Below, piece by piece: positions 1 to 7,135 of a stretch of DNA of 8,542 bases (position 1 is the stretch's first letter; each line of letters opens with the position of its first letter). A program made the position numbers and the translations under genes. Location: contig LDXR01000033.1 of the NCBI GenBank assembly GCA_001443495.1, forward strand, positions 1-8,542, in the 5' to 3' direction. The stretch comes from a candidate division NC10 bacterium CSP1-5. Its GTDB lineage: Bacteria; Methylomirabilota; Methylomirabilia; Methylomirabilales; CSP1-5. The notes under the pieces were generated by a model. That model did not search any database. It worked only from the letters and a program-made list of their open reading frames with translations, and was not told where the DNA came from.

Positions 1-446
1 TCATCGGCTCGGCCCTCTTCTCCGGCGTATTCGCGCTGCATGGCGGCCAGTCGTTGATCGAGCGGTGGGTGCTGAGCATGAACCTGTCGCCGGTCGGGTT
101 CCTGTTCGTGTCGCAGGCGATCATCTTCTTTCTTGGGTGGCCGCTCGAATGGACCGAGATCATCGTGATCTTCTGCCCGATCTTCATTCCGCTGCTAAGC
201 CACTTCCAGGTCGACCCTATCCTCTTCGGCACCATGGTGGCGGTCAATCTCCAGGCGGCGTTCCTGTCGCCGCCGGTGGCGATGTCGGCGTTCTACCTCA
301 AGGGCGTGTCGCCCCCACACGTGACCCTCAACCAGATTTTTGCCGGGATGATGCCCTACATGCTGATCGTCATCCTGTGCCTCGTGTTCATGTACATCTG
401 GCCGGGCATGACGCTCTGGCTCCCGGAGTTCTTGTACGGCAACTGA
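1..446 (+). CDS. dctM: TRAP transporter large permease (DctM family), C-terminal part only
   Basis: This is the large membrane subunit of a tripartite ATP-independent periplasmic (TRAP) transporter. The family moves carboxylates and related solutes across the inner membrane with a periplasmic binding protein and a small DctQ subunit. The reading frame is open from base 3, so the N-terminal part lies outside the window; 147 residues are visible. They show hydrophobic segments around the FLGWPLEW stretch, a proline-rich re-entrant-like segment (IFCPIFIPLL), the family-typical NLQAAFLSPPVAMSAFYLKG stretch, and a last membrane helix (MMPYMLIVILCLVFMYIWPG) before a short polar tail. The conserved LSPPVA region and C-terminal layout are characteristic of DctM proteins. 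The substrate cannot be read from this fragment. The following amidase starts 48 bp downstream on the same strand, so uptake of an amide or of an amide-derived acid is plausible. The DctP and DctQ partners would lie to the left of the window. Confidence 0.9.
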   Translation, partial: IGSALFSGVFALHGGQSLIERWVLSMNLSPVGFLFVSQAIIFFLGWPLEWTEIIVIFCPIFIPLLSHFQVDPILFGTMVAVNLQAAFLSPPVAMSAFYLKGVSPPHVTLNQIFAGMMPYMLIVILCLVFMYIWPGMTLWLPEFLYGN

Positions 447-494
447 GGGCCCGCTTCCGCCTACCTCTGGAGGCCCCACAGTGACGTCCGCACG

Positions 495-1835
495 ATGGAC
501 CTGACAAATCTTCACTCACTCTCAGCGTCGGACGCGGTGCATCTGATCCGCCAGGGCGCCATCGACTCGGCGCAGCTGGTCGAGGCGTGCCTGGCGCGGG
601 TGCGCGAGACGGACACGCAGGTCCAGGCCTGGGCGTTCCTCGATCCCGATCACGCGCTCGCACAGGCGCGCGCCGCGGACGACCTCAAGCGGCAGGGGCT
701 ACCCATCGGGCCGCTCCACGGCGTCCCGGTCGGGGTCAAGGACATCTTCGACACCGCCGACATGCCGACCGAGTACGGTTCTGTGCTCTACGCCGGTCGC
801 ACGCCCTCCCGCGATGCCGCCGCGGTCGCGATGCTGCGGGCCGCGGGCGCCGTCATCATCGGAAAGACAGTGACGACCGAGTTCGCCACCCAGGCGCCGG
901 GCAAGACGCGCAACCCGCACGACCCCGACCACACGCCCGGCGGGTCCTCCAGCGGATCAGCGGCGGCGGTCGCCGCCGGGATGGTGCCGCTCGCGATCGG
1001 CAGCCAGACGAACGGCTCGGTCATCCGCCCGGCGGCGTTCTGCGGCGTTCTCGGCTTCAAGCCGACCCACGGGCTCATTCCGCGCCACGGGATGCTCACC
1101 CTCTCGCGCACGCTCGACCAGGTCGGGGTGTTCGCGCGCACGGTCCATGATCTCGCGCTCCTCGCCGGGCAGCTCGTCGGGTACGACGAGCGAGATCCCG
1201 ACACGCGGCCGCGTGCGCGCATCCCCTTTGCAGAGGTGGCAGCCGAAGAGCCGCCGTTGCCGCCGATGTTCGCGTTCGTGAAGACACCGCACTGGGAGCG
1301 CGCGGACGAGGAGACGAAGGAGGCGTTCGGAGAGCTCATCGAGCACCTGGGCGACCGCGTCGAGGAGGTCGAGTTGTTCCCGTCGGCGGCCGAGGCATGG
1401 CAGTGGCACGAGACGATCATGGAGGCCGAGATGGCGGCGAATCTCGAGCGGGAGTGGAAAGAGGGCCGCGACCGCTTGTCGGATTCGCTGCGGGCGCAGC
1501 TCGAGCGCGGCCGGGAGGTGCGCGCGGTTGACTATCAGCGCGCCGTCGCCCGGATCCGGCCGATCCATGAGAGCTTCGTGGAGCTGTTCGAGCAGCGCTA
1601 CGACGCGATCCTGACGCCGGCGGCTCCGGGCACCGCGCCGAAAGATCTTGCCTCGACCGGGGACCCCTCGTTCTGCACGCTGTGGACGCTGTGCGGAATG
1701 CCCGCGGTGAGCCTGCCACTCCTGCAGGGCACGAACGGCCTGCCGCTCGGTGTGCAGCTCGTCGGCCCGCGCGACGGGGATGCGCGCCTTCTGCGCACGG
1801 CCCGCTGGCTGGCCGCGGCCGTCGCGGCCGGCTGA
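495..1835 (+). CDS. amidase-signature family hydrolase
   Basis: A 446-residue amidase-signature (AS) enzyme, normal length for the family, which hydrolyses C-N bonds of amides. All parts of the Ser-cisSer-Lys triad are visible: Lys82 in GVPVGVKDIFD, the cis-Ser Ser151 in PGGSSSGSAAAVAAG, and nucleophile Ser175 in SQTNGSVIRPAAFCG. The 24-residue gap between the two serines matches what I recall for fatty acid amide hydrolase. FKPTHGLIPRHG follows, also typical. No signal peptide is seen, so it is probably cytoplasmic. The exact substrate is unknown; the C-terminal half, which usually sets specificity, has no motif I can assign. ATG 495 is the only in-frame ATG, GTG or TTG after the dctM stop (444-446). 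The nearest good Shine-Dalgarno (GGAGG, 469-473) is 21 nt from it but 7 nt from an out-of-frame GTG at 481, so the start is slightly uncertain. It probably shares a transcript with the TRAP genes and may process an imported amide. Confidence 0.9.
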   Translation: MDLTNLHSLSASDAVHLIRQGAIDSAQLVEACLARVRETDTQVQAWAFLDPDHALAQARAADDLKRQGLPIGPLHGVPVGVKDIFDTADMPTEYGSVLYAGRTPSRDAAAVAMLRAAGAVIIGKTVTTEFATQAPGKTRNPHDPDHTPGGSSSGSAAAVAAGMVPLAIGSQTNGSVIRPAAFCGVLGFKPTHGLIPRHGMLTLSRTLDQVGVFARTVHDLALLAGQLVGYDERDPDTRPRARIPFAEVAAEEPPLPPMFAFVKTPHWERADEETKEAFGELIEHLGDRVEEVELFPSAAEAWQWHETIMEAEMAANLEREWKEGRDRLSDSLRAQLERGREVRAVDYQRAVARIRPIHESFVELFEQRYDAILTPAAPGTAPKDLASTGDPSFCTLWTLCGMPAVSLPLLQGTNGLPLGVQLVGPRDGDARLLRTARWLAAAVAAG

Positions 1836-1958
1836 GCAGTGGCGGCCCCACGGCCCGGACCACCTCGGGGAGGGGACGGCCGAACCGGTAGGAGGCGAGG
1901 AAGAGGTTCATTCCGACGGGGGGCGGGCGGTCATGTGAACGAGGCCCATCGACTTGCC
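1836..1958. other. convergent intergenic gap without a clear terminator
   Basis: This GC-rich gap separates the 3' ends of the amidase (+) and the 106-residue protein (-). I looked for a stem followed by a T-run on either strand and found none. The short inverted match CGGCC (1851-1855) / GGCCG (1878-1882) has a long spacer and no T-tract. No convincing gene is present. Confidence 0.5.
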
Positions 1959-2279
1959 TCAGCCGATCAGTTGTAACCGCAGATCATGCCCCAGGGCCCG
2001 CTTGTACTCCTCGACAAAGGCGCGAGCCCGGTCCGCCTCCCACTCCCGGTAAAATTCAAAGACATCGCCATTCTCGTCCTTGAACTGGCCGATCACTTCA
2101 TAGCCCAGGGTGAGAAACCCGACCTTCCGCGGCCGGCCGATCACGTCGGGCCGCTCGCTCTTGACGTACCGGCCCGACGGGTGATCGCGCGTGAGCAGAC
2201 ACGTGAAATCCTCCCCGAACTGTTTCTTCACCAGCCCCTCGATCTGTCCGTGATCGACGTCGCTCCGGTGTAACGGCAT
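1959..2279 (-). CDS. uncharacterised 106-residue protein
   Basis: I do not recognise this protein. The chosen start is ATG at 2279, because GGAGG lies 5 nt upstream on the minus strand (2285-2289). An in-frame TTG at 2297 would add six residues and overlap the preceding stop, but has less support. The product is soluble-looking and highly charged, with no signal peptide, no membrane segment and a single Cys near the N-terminus (DFTCLLTRDHPSG). The middle has alternating polar and hydrophobic stretches that look like beta strands (VGFLTLGYEVIGQFKDENG). The C-terminal third is a likely amphipathic helix (EADRARAFVEEYKRALGHD). It starts 14 nt after the stop of the epimerase-like gene on the same strand, so the two are very likely co-transcribed. 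The clean Shine-Dalgarno and protein-like composition support a real gene; its function is unknown. Confidence 0.75.
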   Translation of the reverse strand: MPLHRSDVDHGQIEGLVKKQFGEDFTCLLTRDHPSGRYVKSERPDVIGRPRKVGFLTLGYEVIGQFKDENGDVFEFYREWEADRARAFVEEYKRALGHDLRLQLIG

Positions 2280-2293
2280 CTGCGCCTCCGATT

Positions 2294-3217
2294 TCAACGC
2301 ACGATCGCGGCGAGGGCCGCGTCTAGGGCGGGATGGCGAAAGGTGTAGCCCGCGCCCTGGATTCGCTTGGGCAGCACCCGCTGGCTGGCGAGCAGGACAT
2401 CGGCGAACTCGCCGAGGAGGATCTTGAGGCCAAAAGCCGGAGCGGGCAGCAGGGCGGGACGACGCAGCAGCCGCGCCAGCGTTTGGGTGAACTCCCGGTT
2501 TCGGACGGGAGTCGGCGCGGTGGCATTCACCGGGCCCCTGACGGTCGCATGCTGAACGGCATGGAGGATGATTCCCACGACGTCATCGACATGCACCCAG
2601 GGCATCCACTGCTTCCCGTTCCCCACCGGTCCCCCGAGGCCCAGTTTGAAGGGAAGGAGCATCTGCTTGAGCGCCCCGCCTCCCCGACCCAGCACGACTC
2701 CGGTGCGAAGCATCACCACCCGAACCCCGTGCTCCTCCGCCCGCCTGGCCTCGGCCTCCCACGCCTGGCAGACCTCAGCCAGAAAGTCACTGCCCGGGCC
2801 GGCCTCTTCGGTCAGCTCCTCGTCCCCCCGATTCCCGTAGTAGCCGACGGCCGAGCCGCACACCAGCACGCCGGGTTTTGACTTGGCCTCGCCGATGGCC
2901 GCGACCAGGTGCCGCGTGCCGATGACCCGGCTCTCCCGGATCGCCCGCTTCTTCTCCTTATTCCATCGCCCGGCCACGCTTTCGCCCGCCAGGTGCACGA
3001 CCGCACCCGCCCCCTGGACGGCGCTCAAGGGGGGGTGCTCCAACCGCGGCCTCCACCGCCACGCCTCTTTCACCCCCGGCACGAGCGTCTTGGCCCGCTC
3101 CGGACGGCGGCTGAGCGCCGTATAGGGCTGTCCCCGCTCCTTGAGGGCTGTGCAGAGCGCCTTGCCGATAAAGCCCGTAGCACCCGTCACCAACACGGGC
3201 GCTGCCATCATCGCCAT
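2294..3217 (-). CDS. TIGR01777/YfcH-type NAD(P)-binding epimerase-like protein
   Basis: A 307-residue protein of the extended short-chain dehydrogenase fold, close in length to E. coli YfcH (about 297 residues) and to the SulA/TIGR01777 family. Visible motifs in order: the Rossmann glycine motif TGATGFIG (residues 11-18), HLAGES (75-80), the active-site region CGSAVGYYGNRGDEEL (120-135) with Ser122 and a Tyr pair, RTGVVLG (171-177), WMPWVHVDD (204-212), and a C-terminal DUF1731-like segment (about 255-302) with LGEFADVLLASQRVLPKRIQ. The usual YxxxK lysine is not evident; in my recollection this is normal for the family. The physiological substrate of the family is not settled. ATG 3217 is preferred over the nearby ATGs at 3211 and 3208 because GGAGG (3226-3230, minus strand) sits 8 nt upstream. 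A strong promoter precedes it at 3277-3305, and the 106-residue gene follows 14 nt after its stop. Confidence 0.9.
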   Translation of the reverse strand: MAMMAAPVLVTGATGFIGKALCTALKERGQPYTALSRRPERAKTLVPGVKEAWRWRPRLEHPPLSAVQGAGAVVHLAGESVAGRWNKEKKRAIRESRVIGTRHLVAAIGEAKSKPGVLVCGSAVGYYGNRGDEELTEEAGPGSDFLAEVCQAWEAEARRAEEHGVRVVMLRTGVVLGRGGGALKQMLLPFKLGLGGPVGNGKQWMPWVHVDDVVGIILHAVQHATVRGPVNATAPTPVRNREFTQTLARLLRRPALLPAPAFGLKILLGEFADVLLASQRVLPKRIQGAGYTFRHPALDAALAAIVR

Positions 3218-3276
3218 CCCCGGTCCCTCCCCTGAAGCCGCAGTCGCCCCTCCTCCACCCGAGCAATTTCCGACCC

Positions 3277-3305
3277 ACTCTAGGCAAATCGTCTGGTCAT
3301 GTCAA
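3277..3305 (-). promoter_or_regulatory. sigma-70-type promoter for the epimerase-like gene
   Basis: On the minus strand, a perfect -35 hexamer TTGACA (3305-3300) is followed by a 17-bp spacer and TAGAGT (3282-3277), a 4/6 match to TATAAT. Transcription would start near 3270, leaving a 5' leader of about 50 nt with the GGAGG ribosome-binding site at 3230-3226. It lies just downstream of the terminator of the aldehyde dehydrogenase unit, so the epimerase-like gene and the 106-residue gene form their own unit. Confidence 0.7.
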
Positions 3306-3316
3306 GGCGATGTCGT

Positions 3317-3352
3317 CACAAAGAAAGGGCCAACGCCGAAGCGCTGGCCCTT
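3317..3352 (-). terminator. intrinsic terminator with UUCG tetraloop
   Basis: Read on the minus strand, AAGGGCCAGCGC (3352-3341) pairs with GCGTTGGCCCTT (3336-3325). This gives a 12-bp stem with one G-U wobble, closed by a C(TTCG)G tetraloop (3340-3337). The tail TCTTTGTG follows. It begins 22 nt after the aldehyde dehydrogenase stop codon and is the end of the lutC-lutBA-dehydrogenase unit. The plus-strand copy would have an A-C mismatch and no T-tract, so it acts mainly in one direction. Confidence 0.9.
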
Positions 3353-3374
3353 CGAGATCCCTCCCCTGCGAAGG

Positions 3375-4841
3375 CTACTGGGGGAGGTTGACGACGATGG
3401 ACTTGGCCTCGGTGTACTCCTCGATGCCTTGCTTGCCGCCTTCACGGCCGAGGCCCGACTCTTTGAACCCGCCAAAGGGGGTCTCATGGCCGTATCCGGC
3501 CGCATCGTTCACCCCGACCAGCCCATACTCTAACGCCTCAGTGATGCGGAAGACGCGGCCCAGATCCTTGGTGAAGACGTAGCTGGCCAGCCCATAGTTG
3601 GTGTTGTTCGCCCGTTCGATGACTTCCCCTTCGGTTCGAAAGGTCAGGATGGGCGCGACCGGACCAAAGATCTCCTCGCGCGTCACCCCCATCTCTTCAG
3701 TCACGTTCGTGAGGACCGTGGGGGCGTAGAAGTAGCCCTTCGCAAAAGCCGCTTCCTTGAGCCGTCCACCACCGGTCGCCACCTTGGCCCCTTTCTTCAC
3801 CGCGTCCTGCACCAGGCGATCGACCTTTTCCAGGGTGTCTTTATTGATCAGCGGCCCGATGACCACGCCAGGCTCGAATCCATGTCCGACCTTGATCCCT
3901 TTCACCTTCTCCACGTAGGCCTTGGTGAACCGCTCAGCGATGCTCTCCTGGACGTAGATCCGGTTCGCACAGATGCAGGACTGACCCGCTACCCGGAGAT
4001 ACTTCATCCCCACCGCCCCATCCACGGCGGCGTCAAAGTCGGCGTCTTCGAAAATGATGAAGGGAGCATTGCCCCCCAGTTCAAAGGAGACGCGTTTCAA
4101 CTGATCCGCCGCGCCGCGCATGAGGAGCTTCCCCACCTCGGTCGAGCCGGTGAAACCGATCTTGCGGACCAGGGGATTCCTCAGGAATTCTTTGCCGATC
4201 TCTTCAGGGTAGAGGGTCGTCACGACATTCAGGACTCCGGGTGGCAGTCCGACGTCGTGGAGGATCTTGGTGATCGCCAAGGCGGTCAAGGGGGTCTGCT
4301 CGGCAGGCTTCAGGACCACGGTGCAGCCGGCGGCCAGCGCGGGGGCGATCTTGCGCGTGATCATGGTGGCGGGAAAGTTCCACGGGGTGATAGCGGCGAC
4401 CACCCCCACCGGCTGCCGGATCATCCAGAATCGTCTCGACCCAGCCGGGGAGGGGATCACGTCACCATAGACCCGCCGGGCCTCGCCGGCGAACCAGTCA
4501 AAGTACCCGGCGCCAAACGCTACCTCCTTTTTCGCCTCCTCAAAGGGTTTCCCGTTCTCCAACGTAATCAGCTTGGCCAGCTCGTCCCGCCGCTCGGTCA
4601 TCAGCTTGAAGGCCTTTTCCAGAGAGCGAGACCGCTCGACGGGCGAGACGCGGGACCAGGATTTGAAGGCCTCGTGGGCGGTGTTGATGGCCAAACGAGC
4701 GTCCTCTGCCCCTCCATCAGGAAGTTCCGCCACCGTCTCACCTGTGGCAGGGTTGATCACCTTGAACGTCTTCCCACTCTTGGCCTCAACCCACTTCCCG
4801 TTGATATACATCTGCCGGATCATTTCACCCACCTGCGTCAT
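3375..4841 (-). CDS. aldehyde dehydrogenase, GabD/SSADH-like but substrate uncertain
   Basis: A 488-residue NAD(P)-dependent aldehyde dehydrogenase, normal family length, which oxidises an aldehyde to its acid in the cytoplasm. The active site is complete: Asn155 in TPWNFP, Lys178 in LKPAEQTPLTAL, the base Glu254 in FELGGNAPF, and nucleophile Cys289 in AGQSCICANR. EEIFGP and FGGFKESGLGREGG follow near the C-terminus. Overall it resembles E. coli GabD (succinate-semialdehyde dehydrogenase). Glu181 in KPAEQ, where GabD has Ser by my recollection, favours NAD over NADP. Arg283, six residues before the Cys, matches an SSADH substrate-binding Arg, but Tyr450 sits where the SSADH Ser is expected, so the substrate is open. 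Cys291 next to the nucleophile could form a disulfide. ATG 4841 was chosen because GGAGGAGGG lies just upstream; the frame stays open to 5162 but that extension does not look like protein. It follows lutBA by 104 nt and may share its transcript. Confidence 0.92.
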   Translation of the reverse strand: MTQVGEMIRQMYINGKWVEAKSGKTFKVINPATGETVAELPDGGAEDARLAINTAHEAFKSWSRVSPVERSRSLEKAFKLMTERRDELAKLITLENGKPFEEAKKEVAFGAGYFDWFAGEARRVYGDVIPSPAGSRRFWMIRQPVGVVAAITPWNFPATMITRKIAPALAAGCTVVLKPAEQTPLTALAITKILHDVGLPPGVLNVVTTLYPEEIGKEFLRNPLVRKIGFTGSTEVGKLLMRGAADQLKRVSFELGGNAPFIIFEDADFDAAVDGAVGMKYLRVAGQSCICANRIYVQESIAERFTKAYVEKVKGIKVGHGFEPGVVIGPLINKDTLEKVDRLVQDAVKKGAKVATGGGRLKEAAFAKGYFYAPTVLTNVTEEMGVTREEIFGPVAPILTFRTEGEVIERANNTNYGLASYVFTKDLGRVFRITEALEYGLVGVNDAAGYGHETPFGGFKESGLGREGGKQGIEEYTEAKSIVVNLPQ

Positions 4842-4945
4842 TGCTTCCCTCCTCCCCCCCGAACGAGGGGGTCGTCGTGATTCAGGACCATCCTGACAAT
4901 AAAAAACTGCGGACTTTTCGCTATGCGGAAAGGCGATTCTCTTCC
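4842..4945 (-). promoter_or_regulatory. structured gap between lutBA and aldehyde dehydrogenase, possible attenuator
   Basis: Three hairpins follow one another on the minus strand. First, CTTTCCGC / GCGAAAAG (4932-4925 and 4921-4914) forms an 8-bp stem with one C-A mismatch and an ATA loop; after 7 nt comes a T6 run (4906-4901) plus ATT. This resembles a weak intrinsic terminator. Second, TCAGGA / TCCTGA (4896-4891 and 4887-4882) is a perfect 6-bp stem with a 3-nt loop. Third, CCCCC / GGGGG (4871-4867 and 4860-4856) abuts the dehydrogenase Shine-Dalgarno (about 4855-4847). The region could uncouple expression of the dehydrogenase from the lut genes. I found no good -10 box. Confidence 0.45.
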
Positions 4946-7135
4946 TCAGGCGAGCGCCTCGGCGAGCAGCTCGGCGATGTGCCGGACCTGGACGGGGCTG
5001 TGCCGCTTGAGGAGGCCGCCCCGGATCTGGAGGAGACAGCCGGGGCTGTCTACCGCCACGACTTGCGCCCCTGTCCGCTCGATGGCCGCGAGTTTGCGCG
5101 TGAGCACCTCGCCGGCCACATCGGGATAGTCCATCGAAAAGTGACCGCCAAAGCCGCAGCACTCGCCGATCTCGTCGAGCTCCCTGAGTTCATACCGCGT
5201 GAGCATCCGCAGGAGGCGCCGCTGGGGCTCAGCGAGCCGCAGGCCCCTGAGGCCACTACACGAATCGTGGTAGGTCAGCGGGACCTTGTGAGGAGTGGGC
5301 TCTCCGAACGTCCCCTCCCCAAGACCCAAGACTCCGACCAGATACTCTGAGAAATCGAGCGTCCGGGCCGCGAGAGCTTGTCCCCGCCCTTCCCAACGTG
5401 GATCTCCCTTGACCAGCTTGGGGATGTACTGCTTCAGGGTGATCCCGCAGGGGGGTGTGGCGGTCACGACGTGCTCCCCCGGACTTGGCTCGAGGGCGAC
5501 GATCAGGCCTTTCGCCATCCGCCCCGCCGTCTCCTTGTGCCCCTCATAATAGGCCGGCAGGCCGCAGCAACTCTGGGCCTTCGGGAAGTGCACCGTGACC
5601 CCGCAGTGATTCAGGACCTTGATCACCGCCTCGCCGATCTCGGGGTAGAACTGATCGATAAGGCAGCTCGCAAAGAAGGTTACGCTCCGACTTGAGTCCC
5701 GGCGAGCCGGGAGGACTTCCGCCACCCGGCTCCGCAGGGGGCGGGCGGCGACTGCGGGCATCGCCCGGATCCTGGTGAGGCGTTTCAGCGGCCCCGGCAA
5801 CTCGCGGAGGATTGTCCGCCCCCGAGTGAGGGGAAGCTGCATCACCGCCGCCAGCCGGAGGGCCAGATGGAAGAGGCTTGGGCTCGGGAGGATCGCATCG
5901 AGAAAGAGGCGCCGAATCCCCTTGGCCTTCTTCTGCTGCTCTTCCTGCTCCACGATCCGGCCTCGCATGGCGACGATCATCCGGGGGAGATCGATCTCAG
6001 CCGGGCAGGCATCGACACAGGCCCGACAGAGGAGACACGCCTCCTGCGGAACGGCCGCCGCCTCCCAGCCGTGGTGAAACGGCGTGATCACGGCCCCGAT
6101 CACCCCGGTGTAGATATGGCCGAATACATGCCCCCCCACGACCCGGTACGTCGGACAGACGTTGGCGCAAGAGGCACAGCGGACACAGTACAGGGCCTCC
6201 CTGAACTCTGCATCATCCCGCATCGCCCACCGGCCGTTATCGAGCAAAACGATGTGCATCTCGCCGGTGGCGGCCCCTCGGAACTCGCGAGGCCTGGCGA
6301 CTGCAGCCGCCCCGGTCTTCCCCGTGATGAAGGTCGTGTAAACTGTGAGATGCTGGGCGGTGGCTGTCTTGGCGAGCAGCTTGAGGTGCGCGGCGGCGTC
6401 CTCGATGGTCGGCACGATCTTGTCGTACCCTAACAGGGCGACGTGAATGGGAGGGAGGCTGGTGACCAGGCGGCCATTGCCCTCATTCGTCACGATAATG
6501 ACGCTTCCGGTCTCGGCCACGGCGATGTTGGCCCCAGAGATCCCCATACCGGCACTCAGGAACTTCTCCCGAAGCTCTTCCCGGGCCAGACGGACCATGA
6601 GGCTGACGTCCGGCGAAACCTCGCGCCCCAGGGCCTTCGAAAAGACGCCGGCCACCTCCTCCTTGCTCATGTGGATACAGGGCATGACGCTGTGGGAGGG
6701 ATGCGCCCCCGCCTGCTGGATGATCCATTCCCCCAGGTCCGCCTCGACCGGGGTGATTCCCAGCCGCTCCAGGTGATGGTTGAGTCCGATCTCTTCGGAG
6801 ACCATCGACTTGGACTTGACGACCAGCTCCACCCCCTTTGCCCTGGCGAGGTCGCCGATATACCGGTTGGCCTCTTCGGCGTTCTTGGCTTCATACACGA
6901 TGACTCCAACCCGCCGGGCCGCCTCCACGAATTGCCGAGCCAGTTCCGGGAGCCGCTCGATGGCGTCCTCTTTCATTCGCCGAAGCCGGGCCCGCTCCTT
7001 CTCGTAGTCGACGACGGCAAGGGCATTCCGTCGTGCAGTCCCGTAGGCGATGCCGAACCGGCCCAGGTTGTCTCGAATCCGGGGGTTCGCCAACGCCGCG
7101 GCCGCGCGACGGCGAAACTCTTCTTGGCGTGTCAT
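4946..7135 (-). CDS. lutBA: fused LutB-LutA lactate oxidation iron-sulfur protein
   Basis: A 729-residue protein that joins, in one chain, what B. subtilis encodes as LutB and LutA (LldF and LldE elsewhere). With LutC these oxidise L-lactate to pyruvate in the cytoplasm. Residues 1 to about 300 form the LutB LUD domain (VKSKSMVSEEIGLN, AETGSVIIVTNEGNGRLVTS). A two-[4Fe-4S] ferredoxin module follows: C317xxC320xxC323xxxC327P and C367xxC370xxC373xxxC377P. A linker spans about 395-480. The LutA part has two CCG domains: Cys491, Cys523-524 (SCCGLP), Cys563; and Cys626, Cys659-660 (ECCGFGG), Cys700. All expected cluster cysteines I can assign are present. ATG 7135 overlaps the lutC stop as ATGA, implying translational coupling; the upstream ribosome-binding site is weak. 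Comparable LldF-LldE fusions are known to me from Desulfovibrio lactate operons, so the fusion is not unique. No lactate permease or GntR-type regulator is seen nearby. Physiological electron acceptor is unknown. Confidence 0.93.
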   Translation of the reverse strand: MTRQEEFRRRAAAALANPRIRDNLGRFGIAYGTARRNALAVVDYEKERARLRRMKEDAIERLPELARQFVEAARRVGVIVYEAKNAEEANRYIGDLARAKGVELVVKSKSMVSEEIGLNHHLERLGITPVEADLGEWIIQQAGAHPSHSVMPCIHMSKEEVAGVFSKALGREVSPDVSLMVRLAREELREKFLSAGMGISGANIAVAETGSVIIVTNEGNGRLVTSLPPIHVALLGYDKIVPTIEDAAAHLKLLAKTATAQHLTVYTTFITGKTGAAAVARPREFRGAATGEMHIVLLDNGRWAMRDDAEFREALYCVRCASCANVCPTYRVVGGHVFGHIYTGVIGAVITPFHHGWEAAAVPQEACLLCRACVDACPAEIDLPRMIVAMRGRIVEQEEQQKKAKGIRRLFLDAILPSPSLFHLALRLAAVMQLPLTRGRTILRELPGPLKRLTRIRAMPAVAARPLRSRVAEVLPARRDSSRSVTFFASCLIDQFYPEIGEAVIKVLNHCGVTVHFPKAQSCCGLPAYYEGHKETAGRMAKGLIVALEPSPGEHVVTATPPCGITLKQYIPKLVKGDPRWEGRGQALAARTLDFSEYLVGVLGLGEGTFGEPTPHKVPLTYHDSCSGLRGLRLAEPQRRLLRMLTRYELRELDEIGECCGFGGHFSMDYPDVAGEVLTRKLAAIERTGAQVVAVDSPGCLLQIRGGLLKRHSPVQVRHIAELLAEALA

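Noticed and set aside
788-1420. Minus-strand open frame (210 codons) opposite the amidase
   Set aside because: Ser/Ala/Arg-rich shadow translation without motifs; the plus strand encodes the full amidase signature here.
1417-1911. Minus-strand frame whose first residues (MNLFLASYRFGRPLPEVV) look protein-like
   Set aside because: There is no Shine-Dalgarno before 1911, and after about 25 codons it runs antisense through the amidase as Arg/Pro/Ala-rich shadow. A remnant start of a lost gene is possible but not supported.
3882-4880. Long plus-strand open frame (332 codons) opposite the aldehyde dehydrogenase
   Set aside because: The translation is low-complexity-like with no domain, no ribosome-binding site stands out, and it lies fully antisense to a gene with an intact active site.
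4882-4906. Plus-strand terminator from TCAGGA/TCCTGA
   Set aside because: On the plus strand the stem is followed by an A-run, not a T-run, and no plus-strand gene ends there.
4842-5162. N-terminal extension of the aldehyde dehydrogenase by 107 residues
   Set aside because: The extension is Arg/Gly/Pro-rich, overlaps the lutBA 3' end in another frame, and ATG 4841 has a strong ribosome-binding site at the normal family start.
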